The notes: generated from the letters alone by a model not told the origin. A stretch of 50,547 nucleotides of DNA from Paludibacteraceae bacterium (GCA_024399545.1 JAKSNS010000018.1:1-50547); one strand, 5' to 3'. Counted from the first letter of the stretch, positions 17,963 to 27,604 are shown. Translations and numbers: made by a program.

Positions 17963-17970
17963 TAACTTTG
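17963..17970 (+). promoter_or_regulatory. -7 element driving the structured leader RNA
   Basis: TAACTTTG, followed by CAAAG, lies 9-10 bases past the menF start on the opposite strand. Because CTTTGCAAAG is palindromic, the same bases give CACTTTG on the minus strand, so the site could serve menF and the rightward RNA at once. Confidence 0.6.
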
Positions 17971-17974
17971 CAAA

Positions 17975-18400
17975 GTGAAACTAACGGTTCTCTCTATTTA
18001 CGTTAAACCGTTGGTTCACAAAATACATTACATAAAAATAGCATTGACTATCATTGTGGTCTTCCAGAGAACAAGCGTCAGAAACTTTCTCATCTGAATA
18101 AACACCACATCAATGATGGTTGGCTCTTCAGTATATAGCCAGGGGCTATGTGTTGAGAATCTGCCAATCGTTACACTATAAAGATAAGTCGATGCCTACA
18201 ATCTGTTATTGGATTGTTGGCATTTTCTTATAGTGTAACGGAGGTTCAGAATTCTGACGCTTGGCCTCAGGAAGACCGTAAGATGATTGCCCGCAATCCT
18301 TTTCTTTTTGCAGGGCAATAGTCTTGCCTCACACACCCATATACAAGCCAATTCGGTTGATTGATAGCAAATTGCTTTAGTCAACCGAGTTGGCTTGAAT
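17975..18400 (+). ncRNA. Large structured RNA or leader upstream of the restriction-modification genes
   Basis: No coding frame exists here, but the pairing is extensive. The 5' hairpin pairs 17975-17989 with 18006-18019. A long closing stem pairs GGTCTTCC (18058-18065) with GGAAGACC (18270-18277) and AAGCGTCAGAA (18073-18083) with TTCTGACGCTT (18252-18262). Inside it are a hairpin near 18119-18170 (TTGGC/GCCAA, TAGCC/GGCTA) and a perfect 12-pair stem, GTTACACTATAA/TTATAGTGTAAC (18170-18181 with 18228-18239). ATTGCCC/GGGCAAT follows. A final hairpin, CAAGCCAA/TTGGCTTG plus TCGGTTGA/TCAACCGA with a TTGTTTTT tail, ends 15 bases before the next start codon. It is not recognisably 6S, tmRNA, SRP or RNase P RNA. 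Confidence 0.7.
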
Positions 18401-18407
18401 TGTTTTT
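18342..18407 (+). terminator. Terminator-like hairpin just before the RM genes
   Basis: CAAGCCAA, a one-base mismatch, then TCGGTTGA pair with TCAACCGA and TTGGCTTG, followed by AATTGTTTTTA. It could end the leader RNA or attenuate transcription into the gene that starts at 18416. Confidence 0.7.
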
Positions 18408-18415
18408 ATGGGTTC

Positions 18416-19435
18416 ATGGCACACACCAGCATAGACATTATTGAGCAGGACATTCTCGACAAAGACCCTAATGTCTTAGAAAGACTGCTTTGGGATCATT
18501 CTCGTGAAAAGTCAAGAGAACTTGCGAGCGAGTTTAATCCTGACGGTCATCATCATATCTATTGGGCGACAGACAATTACGTGAAAGAGGGCTTTGGTTT
18601 CTTCGATGAGATAACCATTGACTCAATAACAGGCGACTACAGAAAACTCGTTCGTCCACGTGCCGACAAAAGCAAGGAGGAACAGGAACGCAGGACAAAA
18701 GAGAAAGCCGAGGTCTTCACCCCTTCGTGGGTATGCAATGCCCAGAACAACCTGATAGACGAGGCTTGGTTTGGGCGCAAAGATGTTTTTAACCATGAGA
18801 ACGACGACCATACTTGGACACCTATTGATAAGCCTATCATTTTCCCCAAAGGCAAGACATGGCAGGATTATGTATGGGACAAACGGCTTGAGATAGCGTG
18901 CGGCGAAGCCCCATATCTTGTCAGCAGATACGACACAACTACAGGCGAACCTATCGAAGAGCTGAGAATGCGCATAGGTCTGCTTGACCGTAAACTTAGG
19001 GTGATTAGCGAGAATGTCACGACCAACGCAAAATGGATATATTGGGCAAAATGTGCCGTGAAGTCCATTTATGGCTTTGAGTGGCAGGGTGACAACCTGT
19101 TATTAGCCCGTGAATCGCTGTTATATACAATCAAAGACTATCATTCGGAATTTGCCAAAAGGCATAATCAAAAGCAGTTGCGTGCCAACACAATCCGCAC
19201 CTTTGCATACATCATCTCCTGGAACATATTCCAGATGGACGGAATAACATTCACCTTGCCACGCAGTGGAGAAATAGGCGAGTGCAGTCCGCAAAATCTG
19301 TTTGAAACTTCAGAAAAAGTGATGATGGATTCTCCAATACAAAAACATAAGATTTTCGCCAAGGTAGCCGAATGGCAGAAGAACGGCGAAGCCAACCATA
19401 AAGAATACGAATTCAGAAAAATAATAAACCAATAA
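18416..19435 (+). CDS. Restriction-modification associated protein (restriction endonuclease subunit M-like)
   Basis: The 339-residue protein resembles proteins often annotated as restriction endonuclease subunit M. It shows EVFTPSWVCNAQNNLIDEAWF (as in N6-methylase N-termini) near residue 99 and LEIACGEAPYLVSRYDTTTGE near 157, which resembles a SAM-binding motif I, followed by LDRKLRVISENV. The catalytic NPPY motif is absent and is supplied by the next gene, so the two probably act together. ATG 18416 is preferred over TTG 18395, which lies in the terminator-like tail. The next gene starts two bases after its stop. Confidence 0.75.
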   Translation: MAHTSIDIIEQDILDKDPNVLERLLWDHSREKSRELASEFNPDGHHHIYWATDNYVKEGFGFFDEITIDSITGDYRKLVRPRADKSKEEQERRTKEKAEVFTPSWVCNAQNNLIDEAWFGRKDVFNHENDDHTWTPIDKPIIFPKGKTWQDYVWDKRLEIACGEAPYLVSRYDTTTGEPIEELRMRIGLLDRKLRVISENVTTNAKWIYWAKCAVKSIYGFEWQGDNLLLARESLLYTIKDYHSEFAKRHNQKQLRANTIRTFAYIISWNIFQMDGITFTLPRSGEIGECSPQNLFETSEKVMMDSPIQKHKIFAKVAEWQKNGEANHKEYEFRKIINQ

Positions 19436-19436
19436 T

Positions 19437-22400
19437 ATGGGAAAAGCGTATAATTCATTCCGCCCGGAGTTGATTTATGTGTTCCGCATAAACGACATTC
19501 TGCACAGTGGCAGCCTGAAGATAGGCAAGACCACTATCTCGGACGACACTCCGCTTGATGCGGCACCAAACAGCCGTACGCTGAACGAGGCGGCAAAGGC
19601 ACGGATAAGACAGTACACGAAGACGGCAGGAGTGGCATTTGAACTACTTTATACGGAGATTTCCATTGCACACAAGAACAAGGAGGTCTTCTGCATCGAC
19701 GACAAGGAAGTGCACCAGGTATTATTGCGTTCAGGCATAAAACGTTCGGATTTCACTGACAATATGGGCAGTGAGTGGTTCGAGTGTGATTTGGAAACTG
19801 CCAAACGAGCCATTGCAGCGGCAAAGGAGAGACGCACTTCCCTACTCCCTCACGAAATCACTCTTGGACAATCGCCTATCGTCTTCCGCCCGGAACAGCA
19901 AAATGCGATAGACAAAACAGTAAAGAAATTCCAGAAATCCAATCAGATGCTCTGGAATGCCAAGATGCGTTTCGGCAAGACACTCTGCGCATTGCAGGTG
20001 GTAAGGCAGATGAATTTCAAGCGCACTATTATACTGACACACCGTCCTGTGGTTGACGAAGGCTGGTTTGACGATTTCAAGAAGATATTTTACGACACAC
20101 ACAATTATCAGTATGGCTCAAAGGGAAAGGGCGGTGACTTCAAATATATGGAAAATGCCTGTGCGCTTGGTAGAGTGAATTACATCTACTTTGCCTCAAT
20201 TCAGGATTTGCGAGGGTCGGAACAGGTGGGCGGAAAGTTTGACAAGAACCACAAAGTATTCAGTATCAATTGGGATTGCGTCATAGTAGATGAGGCACAC
20301 GAAGGCACACAGACACTGTTAGGCAAAAACGTGTTGGAAGCACTTATTAAGAAAGACACAAAAGTCCTGCAATTGTCAGGAACGCCATTCAATCTTTTTG
20401 ATGACTTCAACGAAGATGAGATTTTCACATGGGATTATGTGATGGAGCAAAAGGCGAAGGCAGAATGGGACGACAAGTATTTCGGTGATTCAAACCCATA
20501 CGCCGGCTTACCTGCAATGAACATCTACACCTTTGATTTAGGTAGTCTTATGGGGCATTACATGGATATGGATGTCGCTTTCAACTTCACGGAGTTTTTC
20601 CGCACAAACGACCATGGGCGTTTTGTCCACGAGAAAGATGTACGCTCGTTCCTCGATTTGCTTGTCAAGAAAGACAAAGAGAGCATGTTCCCATATTCAA
20701 ACGAAGAGTTCAGGGAGAATTTCCGCCATACACTCTGGCGTGTGCCAGGTGTGCGTGCGGCAAAAGCATTGTCGCAGATGCTTAAGCAACACACAGCCTT
20801 TGGCAAATTTGAAATCGTGAACGTTGCAGGTGATGGTGATGAGGACGCTGAACGTGGTGACGCACTTGAAATGGTTAAAGAAGCAATCAAAAAGCACGAT
20901 CATACAATAACACTGTCCTGCGGAAAACTGACCACAGGCGTAAGCGTCCCTGAATGGACTGCCGTAATGATGCTCTCAGGCACGTTCAACACTTCCGCAT
21001 CTGCCTATATGCAGACGATTTTCCGTGTGCAGACTCCTGCCACGATTGACGGACAAGTCAAGAAAAACTGCTATGTCTTCGACTTTGCACCAGACCGCAC
21101 ATTGAAAGTAATTGCCGAGACTGCCAAAGTGCAGGCAAGAGCAGGAAAAACAACAGACAATGACCGCAAGACATTGGGCGATTTCCTCAACTTCTGTCCT
21201 GTAATCTCATGCGAAGGAACTCAGATGAGGAACAAGATAACGGCAGACCGTCTGTTTGAGCAACTGAAAAAAATATATGTTGAGCGTGTTGTCTCTTCCG
21301 GTTTTGAGGATAAGGCACTTTACAATGAAGAGTTGCTGAAATTGGATGATATTGCATTGGAGGAGTTTGCAAAGCTGAAAAAGATAATTGGGGCAACAAA
21401 GGCAATGGCAAAAAGTTCCGACATTGACATCAACAATCAGGGACTGACCAACGAGCAGAGGGAAGAGATAGAGAAGATAGAGAAAAAGAAACGCCAGCGT
21501 GAACCTCTGACAGAAGAGGAAAAGGAGAAATTAGAGGCACTGAAAAAGGCAAAGGAGCAACGCAACAATGCCATAAGCATTCTTCGTGGAATTTCAATAC
21601 GTATGCCGCTGTTAATCTATGGGGCAGAGCTTACTGGCAATATCAAGGAGGTGACGCTTGAGAATTTCACTGATTTGATAGATAACCTTTCGTGGACAGA
21701 GTTCATGCCTAAAGGTGTTGACAAGGAGATTTTCAGGAACATCCGCAAATACTATGACCCTGACATATTCCTTGCCGCAGGAAAGCGCATACGAGCCTTG
21801 GCAGAAGCGACAGACCGTATGTCGATAGAGCAACGCATATCGCAGATTGCAGCGATTTTTGCCAACTTCCGAAACCCCGACAAAGAGACAGTGCTGACCC
21901 CTTGGCGAGTTGTTAACATGCACATTGCCGACTGCTTGGGTGGCTACTGTTTCTACAACAAAGAATATACTGAACAGATAGAAGAACCGAGGTTGGTGCT
22001 TCACGATGATGTCACAGAAAGGGTCTTCCATCCAGATGCTAAGGTATTGGAGATAAATTCAAAATCAGGGCTCTACCCTCTCTATGTGGCATATTCCATC
22101 TACAGAGCCAAGGTCAAAAATTCCCTTTTTGAGATTGAGGAAATCGAGCAGCAACAGCAGTTGTGGGACGAGGTGATACGCGAAAACATCTTTGTCATCT
22201 GCAAGACACAGATGGCAAAAAGCATCACCCGAAGGACGCTCCTCGGTTTCAGGGAAGGCAAGGCAAATCTGCATGCCTTTGACGACCTGCTCAACCAAGT
22301 GCAGAACAACAAAGAGAACTTAATAAAGAAAATAACTCGTCCAAATTTTTGGAATTACAAAACAGAATTGAATATGTTGAAATTTGATGCCGTTGTCGGC

Positions 22401-23426
22401 AATCCACCATATCAGACAATGGACAAAGGAGAGTGTTCTTCTTCAACCGCTATATATCCTATGTTTATTGATGTTGCTTGTAAACTTAATGGAGCATTAG
22501 TATCAATGATAACACCTTCTCGATGGATGACTAAACAAGGCAGGGGGTTGTCAGAAGAATGGGCAGAAAGTATTTTAAAAAGCAATCATTTCGTATGTAT
22601 TATTGACTTCTTAGATGCTAATAATTGTTTTCCAAATGTCGATATTAAAGGCGGAGTTTGTTATTTCTTATTTGATCATTCCCATAATGGCAATTGTCGT
22701 TATATTATTAATCATAGCAATACTATTGTAGAAAAAAACAGTGATTTAGGTAAGTGGGGAATGGCAATCAGAGATGAAAAAGCAGATTTTATTTTAACAA
22801 AAGTGGCTAACGTAGAAGGTGCAGATTATCATTTGATTAAATCTTTTTCTTCTTATGTTTGTCCAAGACACCAATTTGATCAAGGTACTATTTTGAGCAC
22901 AAGTTGGCGTGGTTATGTAGAACACAAAGACAATGAACACAATATCAAATGCTATTTGAATAAACAATTATTATCATCTGGATATGGTTGGGTATCATTA
23001 AAAGATATTCCCAAAAATCACGAAGCTATAAATTACAGAAAAATTTATATATCGAAAGCATATGGAGCAGGTGAAAATTTTCCTCATCAGATTATTGGAG
23101 TGCCATTTTTTGGTGAGAAAAATAGTGTTTGTACAGACACATATATTGTTATAAGACCGCAAAATGGATTTGATTCAGATGAAGAATGCAATAATGCCTT
23201 GCTTTATATCAAAACAAAATTTTTTAGATATTTAGTTTTTGTAAAAAAGAAAACTCAAGACGCTGCTCGCGATGTATACCAATTTGTTCCTATACAAGAC
23301 TTCACCGACAAATCAGACATAAATTGGAGTAAGCCAGTTGCCGAAATAGAACAGCAACTATATAAAAAATACAACTTGACAGCAGACGAAATTGCCTTCA
23401 TCGAAAGTATGATAAAACCAATGTGA
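19437..23426 (+). CDS. GIY-YIG / SF2 helicase / Eco57I-type methylase fusion (restriction-modification enzyme)
   Basis: A 1329-residue multidomain enzyme. Residues 1-140 look like a GIY-YIG (T5orf172/MUG113) nuclease (YVFRINDILHSGSLKIGKTT). Residues about 155-560 are a helicase/translocase: Walker A-like KMRFGKT near 177, VDEAHEG near 283, LSGTPF, and motif VI QTIFRVQTP. A charged coiled-coil linker (EKIEKKKRQREPLTEEEKEK) lies near 680. Residues 860-1329 are an N6-adenine methylase with motif I-like VLEINSKSGLYPL near 868, motif IV VVGNPPYQT near 986, and a C-terminal target-recognition region. It presumably cuts unmodified DNA and methylates its own. The last third is markedly more AT-rich than the rest. 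Confidence 0.85.
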   Translation: MGKAYNSFRPELIYVFRINDILHSGSLKIGKTTISDDTPLDAAPNSRTLNEAAKARIRQYTKTAGVAFELLYTEISIAHKNKEVFCIDDKEVHQVLLRSGIKRSDFTDNMGSEWFECDLETAKRAIAAAKERRTSLLPHEITLGQSPIVFRPEQQNAIDKTVKKFQKSNQMLWNAKMRFGKTLCALQVVRQMNFKRTIILTHRPVVDEGWFDDFKKIFYDTHNYQYGSKGKGGDFKYMENACALGRVNYIYFASIQDLRGSEQVGGKFDKNHKVFSINWDCVIVDEAHEGTQTLLGKNVLEALIKKDTKVLQLSGTPFNLFDDFNEDEIFTWDYVMEQKAKAEWDDKYFGDSNPYAGLPAMNIYTFDLGSLMGHYMDMDVAFNFTEFFRTNDHGRFVHEKDVRSFLDLLVKKDKESMFPYSNEEFRENFRHTLWRVPGVRAAKALSQMLKQHTAFGKFEIVNVAGDGDEDAERGDALEMVKEAIKKHDHTITLSCGKLTTGVSVPEWTAVMMLSGTFNTSASAYMQTIFRVQTPATIDGQVKKNCYVFDFAPDRTLKVIAETAKVQARAGKTTDNDRKTLGDFLNFCPVISCEGTQMRNKITADRLFEQLKKIYVERVVSSGFEDKALYNEELLKLDDIALEEFAKLKKIIGATKAMAKSSDIDINNQGLTNEQREEIEKIEKKKRQREPLTEEEKEKLEALKKAKEQRNNAISILRGISIRMPLLIYGAELTGNIKEVTLENFTDLIDNLSWTEFMPKGVDKEIFRNIRKYYDPDIFLAAGKRIRALAEATDRMSIEQRISQIAAIFANFRNPDKETVLTPWRVVNMHIADCLGGYCFYNKEYTEQIEEPRLVLHDDVTERVFHPDAKVLEINSKSGLYPLYVAYSIYRAKVKNSLFEIEEIEQQQQLWDEVIRENIFVICKTQMAKSITRRTLLGFREGKANLHAFDDLLNQVQNNKENLIKKITRPNFWNYKTELNMLKFDAVVGNPPYQTMDKGECSSSTAIYPMFIDVACKLNGALVSMITPSRWMTKQGRGLSEEWAESILKSNHFVCIIDFLDANNCFPNVDIKGGVCYFLFDHSHNGNCRYIINHSNTIVEKNSDLGKWGMAIRDEKADFILTKVANVEGADYHLIKSFSSYVCPRHQFDQGTILSTSWRGYVEHKDNEHNIKCYLNKQLLSSGYGWVSLKDIPKNHEAINYRKIYISKAYGAGENFPHQIIGVPFFGEKNSVCTDTYIVIRPQNGFDSDEECNNALLYIKTKFFRYLVFVKKKTQDAARDVYQFVPIQDFTDKSDINWSKPVAEIEQQLYKKYNLTADEIAFIESMIKPM

Positions 23427-23460
23427 AAAATTAACAGAAGTGGTTTATGTTACATATAAC

Positions 23461-23494
23461 AAAAAGACTAACTTTTTCACAAGTTAGTCTTTTT
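23461..23494 (+). terminator. Terminator after the restriction-modification operon
   Basis: AAAAAGACTAACT (23461-23473) pairs perfectly with AGTTAGTCTTTTT (23482-23494). The symmetric A/T flanks make it usable from either strand. Confidence 0.9.
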
Positions 23495-23819
23495 ATTGAA
23501 CTATTTGTTCTTATGTTTGTTCTATCAGAAAATAAGCAACTTATGTGAATTGAATATATAATATTTTACACTAACAAACTGCATATAGTCAGATATTCAA
23601 GACTAATCGAATAAAGCCATTATATACAGATAGAAAGCATATTGTCTCAAGTCTAATTGAGGCGTAATGGGGAGTTATCAGCGTTAGTACTGCATGATTA
23701 ACAATGAAAATTGTGAACCTGCATCGTAAATCGGCATCTATTAGGCGGAACAAACTCTTCGATTAACTGGTTGTGGATTTGATGTATAATAGTTTTCTTC
23801 ATTTTTCTCACAAAAAATT

Positions 23820-23849
23820 TTGTCATGTAAAATATAAATTGTAACTTTG
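23820..23849 (+). promoter_or_regulatory. Promoter of the reverse transcriptase operon
   Basis: TTG (23820-23822) and TAACTTTG (23842-23849), with 19 bases between, match the Bacteroidota consensus. The ATG follows 20 bases later. Confidence 0.7.
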
Positions 23850-23869
23850 CATTCAAATAACATTGCCTA

Positions 23870-25060
23870 ATGTATTCTCAAGCATTTTCTCCACAAAATC
23901 TATATTCCTGCATGACTCAAAGTGAACGCAGGAATAGCGGTCAAAGTAAAGAAGACCTTGTGCAGAATGTGGACCTATGCATTGGTGACACAATAAACAA
24001 TGGGACATTCCGGTTCAAAATTAGAACGTTAGATACCCTATTTCTTAACGACTGCCAGAAAAATTCAGTGGAATACTTGTGTCAAGATATTGTGCTGAGA
24101 AAACTGTATAGTAATATCAAACGCATTTATGGAGTAAAACAAGCAAATCGTAATCAGATTGTAAAACAAATGAAAACCCTTCTTCAGGAAGAAACACCTA
24201 AATGGGTGGTACGAATTGATGTAAGGCACTTTTATGAGTCTATTATTCGTTCAAAACTTATTGACCGCTTTCAAGAAGATGGACGTTTGAACTATCAATC
24301 GATAGGCTTACTTAAAAATCTATTTCTGCATCCTATCATTGCCCCAACTTCTGGTTTGCCACGTGGGTTAAGTATAAGTTCCGTAATGTCTGAACTTTAT
24401 ATGAAATACTTCGATCTTGAGGTTCGTCGAATAGAAGGTGTTTTCTACTATGCCAGATTTGTCGATGATATTATTGTGTTCTGTAGTAGTAAGAACGCAC
24501 AAGATGCTGTTTGGAAGAAGGTGCCGGGTTTGTTAGGAAAATTGGACTTGTCGTTGAATGAGACAAAATCTTACAAATGGTGCAGTGAAGACACTCAATC
24601 TATTCTGACCTATCTGGGTTATTCGTTTGTGCAGAAAAGCGCAAGACGAGTGGCCATTTCAATGGCCGAAAGAAAAATGAATACCATAAAAAGCCGTATT
24701 ACAAAAAGTTTTGTCCGTTTTACAAAAGATGGTAATTTTGGCTTACTAAAAGCAAGAATAAAGTTTTTGACTGGAAACTTTACGTTGTACAACCGTTCCA
24801 CTTTGTTGCCGATAAATGTTGGGATATATTATAACTACAATATGTTGACAGATAAAGAGGCATTGTATGAAATGGATAAGTATTATCAAAGTCTATTACA
24901 CTGCCGAGGTGGCAGGTTAGGGGTTAAATTAAATGCTGTAATGACAGATGTGCAAAGAAGGGAATTGGCGAAATTTTCCTTTGTCTTTGGTTTTGAAAAT
25001 AGAGTTCATCATTATTTTACACCTGCAATCCTTGCAGAAATAACAAATTGCTGGCTATGA
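23870..25060 (+). CDS. drt3a: Reverse transcriptase, Drt3a-like (UG3 type)
   Basis: A 396-residue reverse transcriptase. Motif A is WVVRIDVRHFYESI (Asp near 115), motif B LPRGLSISSVMSELY (near 163), motif C YARFVDDIIVF (catalytic Asp pair near 196-197), and motif D-like LNETKSYKW follows. No maturase, endonuclease or retron VTG/NAXXH features are seen, and no group II intron surrounds it. It overlaps a second, longer RT by four bases (ATGA). This pairing of two RTs in one operon matches defense-associated RT type 3, where Drt3a is reported to copy an (AC)n stretch of a non-coding RNA. The motifs are intact. Confidence 0.8.
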   Translation: MYSQAFSPQNLYSCMTQSERRNSGQSKEDLVQNVDLCIGDTINNGTFRFKIRTLDTLFLNDCQKNSVEYLCQDIVLRKLYSNIKRIYGVKQANRNQIVKQMKTLLQEETPKWVVRIDVRHFYESIIRSKLIDRFQEDGRLNYQSIGLLKNLFLHPIIAPTSGLPRGLSISSVMSELYMKYFDLEVRRIEGVFYYARFVDDIIVFCSSKNAQDAVWKKVPGLLGKLDLSLNETKSYKWCSEDTQSILTYLGYSFVQKSARRVAISMAERKMNTIKSRITKSFVRFTKDGNFGLLKARIKFLTGNFTLYNRSTLLPINVGIYYNYNMLTDKEALYEMDKYYQSLLHCRGGRLGVKLNAVMTDVQRRELAKFSFVFGFENRVHHYFTPAILAEITNCWL

Positions 25061-26598
25061 GTAGGGAAATAAATCTGAATAATAAATATAGGGTGCTTCT
25101 TACGGAAGTTCTTCCTTATGAGTTGCCTTTAATGTTTGATAACGAAGGCTTCTACAATAATATGCAAGATGAAAGCCTGCAGAAAATGTTCAGGGAAACT
25201 TTTCGCAGAATATTAAAAAATTGGACAATACCGTTTGATTATTCAGTTCGGAAATATGGTGGGGACAAGAGCCGCAAACTTAGTTTGATACATCCATTTA
25301 CTCAGTTGCATTGTGTTGATTTTTATGAAAAGCATGACTATTATATGCTTTCGTTATGCTGTAATAGTCCGTTTTCTATCCGATATATAACTGAACGTGC
25401 CAAGTGTGTTTTCAAGGATGAAAATGATGACATTAACCCGCAGAACCAACAGAACCGCATTGAGATTATAAACGATGGATTGGAAAAACATTACAGGTCG
25501 TATTTTATATACAAGCAATACGATATGATGTACAAATTCTTCTCGAGCGGAGATTATTTGCGTCTTGAACAAAAATACAATAATCTGTTGAAGATGGATA
25601 TTGCCAGTTGTTTCTATCATATTTATACACACACTATAGCATGGGCTATAAAGGGTAAAGAACAGGCAAAGGAACTAGTAAATAAATCTACTTTCGAGAA
25701 CGAATTCGATAAGCTGATGCGGCATATGAATTACAACGAAACGAACGGTATTGTTGTTGGCCCTGAGATTTCACGTATCTTCGCTGAGATTATCCTGCAA
25801 AGGATTGATGTCAATGTCGTGAATCGTTTGAAAAATTCACCTTACAATTTTAGGCTCGGACGTGATTATGAGGTTAGACGATATGTAGATGATCATTATA
25901 TATATGCAAACAAAGAAGAGGATTTGCATAAGATTCTTGAGGTGTATAACGACGAATTGCAATTTTACAAACTCTATGTCAACGATAGCAAGAATGAATT
26001 CTGCAAGCGCCCGTTTGTATCAACTGTATCAGATGCCAAATATCAGGTAAATGAGTTGATAACACGCATTTCTAACTTGTGTTTGGAGAAAGATGAAAAT
26101 GGAAAATATAAGCGTCCCATAAAAAATGAGATAAAAACATTCAAATTATTTGTAAACAATTTTCGTTCAATTACACATAGGTACGGTCAAAAATATGGGA
26201 ACTTGAATCGTTATTTTCTATCATTGCTGATATCACAGATTGAGAAAGAAGCAAAGTGTGAGCAAGCAATTGGTGCAGATGTCGGTTTGTTGTTGATGTA
26301 TGCGGAAGTGGCATTTTATGTTTTTTCACTGGATATGAATGTTTCGGCCTCAATAAAAATGTGTCGTATTTTAGAGCAGTTACATAAGTGGGCTGAAAAA
26401 TGCACAGACAAAACTATCCTCCCAGAACTTGAGAACAAAATTTATCGGGAAACGAAACGATGCTTAGACATTTTCGAAGTAAATCGAAAAGATAATGAAA
26501 TAAATCTGGAGGTCTTGAACTTGATGCTTGCTCTCAGCCGGATGATGAAAAGTCCATTTCAGCGAAGCCAGTTAGTTAGTTTATTCAATATTGATAAA

Positions 26599-27248
26599 CA
26601 CTAGTGTCCACGAAAATATTTTAACATATTAATTATTAAGGAATATTTTATTCCATTTTCAATGTGAAGCCAATTGAGGGAAATCAGTCGAACTTCAGAG
26701 ACAGCTGTATCGCTTCCTCCGATTGGGTCAGAGACCGACTCTTCTTGAACAATTCCACGACTGGAGACTTGTCGAACATCGACAGTTCCAATCCCCTCAG
26801 CACATCATAAATGTCCTTGTCCAGACTTAGCTCATGCCCGAGAATGGCGACAAGGCAGTATGCTATAATGGCAGAGTAAATCTGAATCCTGACCGCATTC
26901 TCGGTTGTCCCGAAGAACTCCTTGACATGCAGATGCTGCTTGAGGAATTTGAAGAACAGCTCGACTCTCCAACGGTATTTGTAGAGCAGGGCGACATTCT
27001 CGGCAGAGATTTGAAAAATTTGTTGCCCTGATACTTCTTGACCAACCAGTCGAATTTTGCCTTTGGCAGCAAACCGCACAACTGTGCGAAAACGAATTTT
27101 CCTTGATATGACATGCGAACAAAAGATTAAAAAATGTTTCGTCCGCAAAGATAGTCATTTTCAAGCCCACAGAGTGCATTTTCCTCTGTATATTTTTATG
27201 CTATAGACGGTTACATGCTATGTTAACAAAATTTCGTGGACACTAGTG
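26599..27248 (-). mobile_element. Internally deleted IS4-family element (650 bp) inside drt3b
   Basis: Terminal inverted repeats: both ends begin CACTAGTGTCCACGAAA (17 of 17 identical) and similarity continues through TTAACATA. The element is flanked by a perfect 9-bp target duplication ATTGATAAA (26590-26598 and 27249-27257). Inside are only the two ends of an IS4-type (DUF4372/DDE_Tnp_1) transposase, so the element is non-autonomous. The duplication is still perfect, which suggests a fairly recent insertion mobilised by a full-length copy elsewhere. Confidence 0.9.
26684..27114 (-). pseudogene. IS4-family transposase remnant
   Basis: The N-terminus (MSYQGKFVFAQLCGLLPKAK, followed by KYQGNKFF; start 27114) is typical of DUF4372-type transposases. 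The C-terminal part (ENVALLYKYRWRVELFFKFLKQHL, with the Y..R...E......K signature near the third catalytic residue) lies in another frame and ends at 26684. The central domain with the first two catalytic aspartates is missing, so no functional enzyme is possible. Confidence 0.85.
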
Positions 27249-27604
27249 ATTGATAAAGGGGAAGCGGAAGAATATGTAAACCTTAATTATTTTCAAATAT
27301 GTACATTGCTGTACATTATAGGTAGAGATGCACAATATGAAGACATTAGAAAGATGATTGTCGAAGAAATCAACAGGCGACTTCTTAAAGATTGCGCACT
27401 GTGGCATGCAGATAATGCGATGCTGTTTTTTGATACAATTGTATGTCCTTATGTCGATAAGGAAGAAGTAAAAGATATTATTGTAAAAGTATTCGGGTGC
27501 AAAGAATCAGCTTATGGGCTGAAATATAAAGAATTGACAAAAACTAAAAGATGGTTCTTTGATTGGGATAAAACCCATGACCTTTCTGAGTTGTTGTCGA
27601 AGAA

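Larger units (their letters stand above)
23427..23869. other. Non-coding gap before the reverse transcriptase pair
   Basis: After the terminator at 23461-23494 there are about 350 AT-rich bases with no frame. The only signal I can support is the promoter at 23820-23849. Since DRT loci carry an RNA, part of this stretch could be transcribed, but I find no strong closing stem and no (AC)n run here. Confidence 0.5.

Noticed and set aside
17975-18400. Identification of the structured RNA as RNase P, tmRNA or 6S
   Set aside because: The hallmark sequences (GAGGAAAGTCC of RNase P; tRNA-like ends of tmRNA; a single long rod with one bubble for 6S) are not seen.
23870-25060. Retron or group II intron reverse transcriptase
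   Set aside because: No msr/msd-like inverted ends just upstream, no maturase or HNH domain, no intron domain V sequence, and a second RT follows directly.
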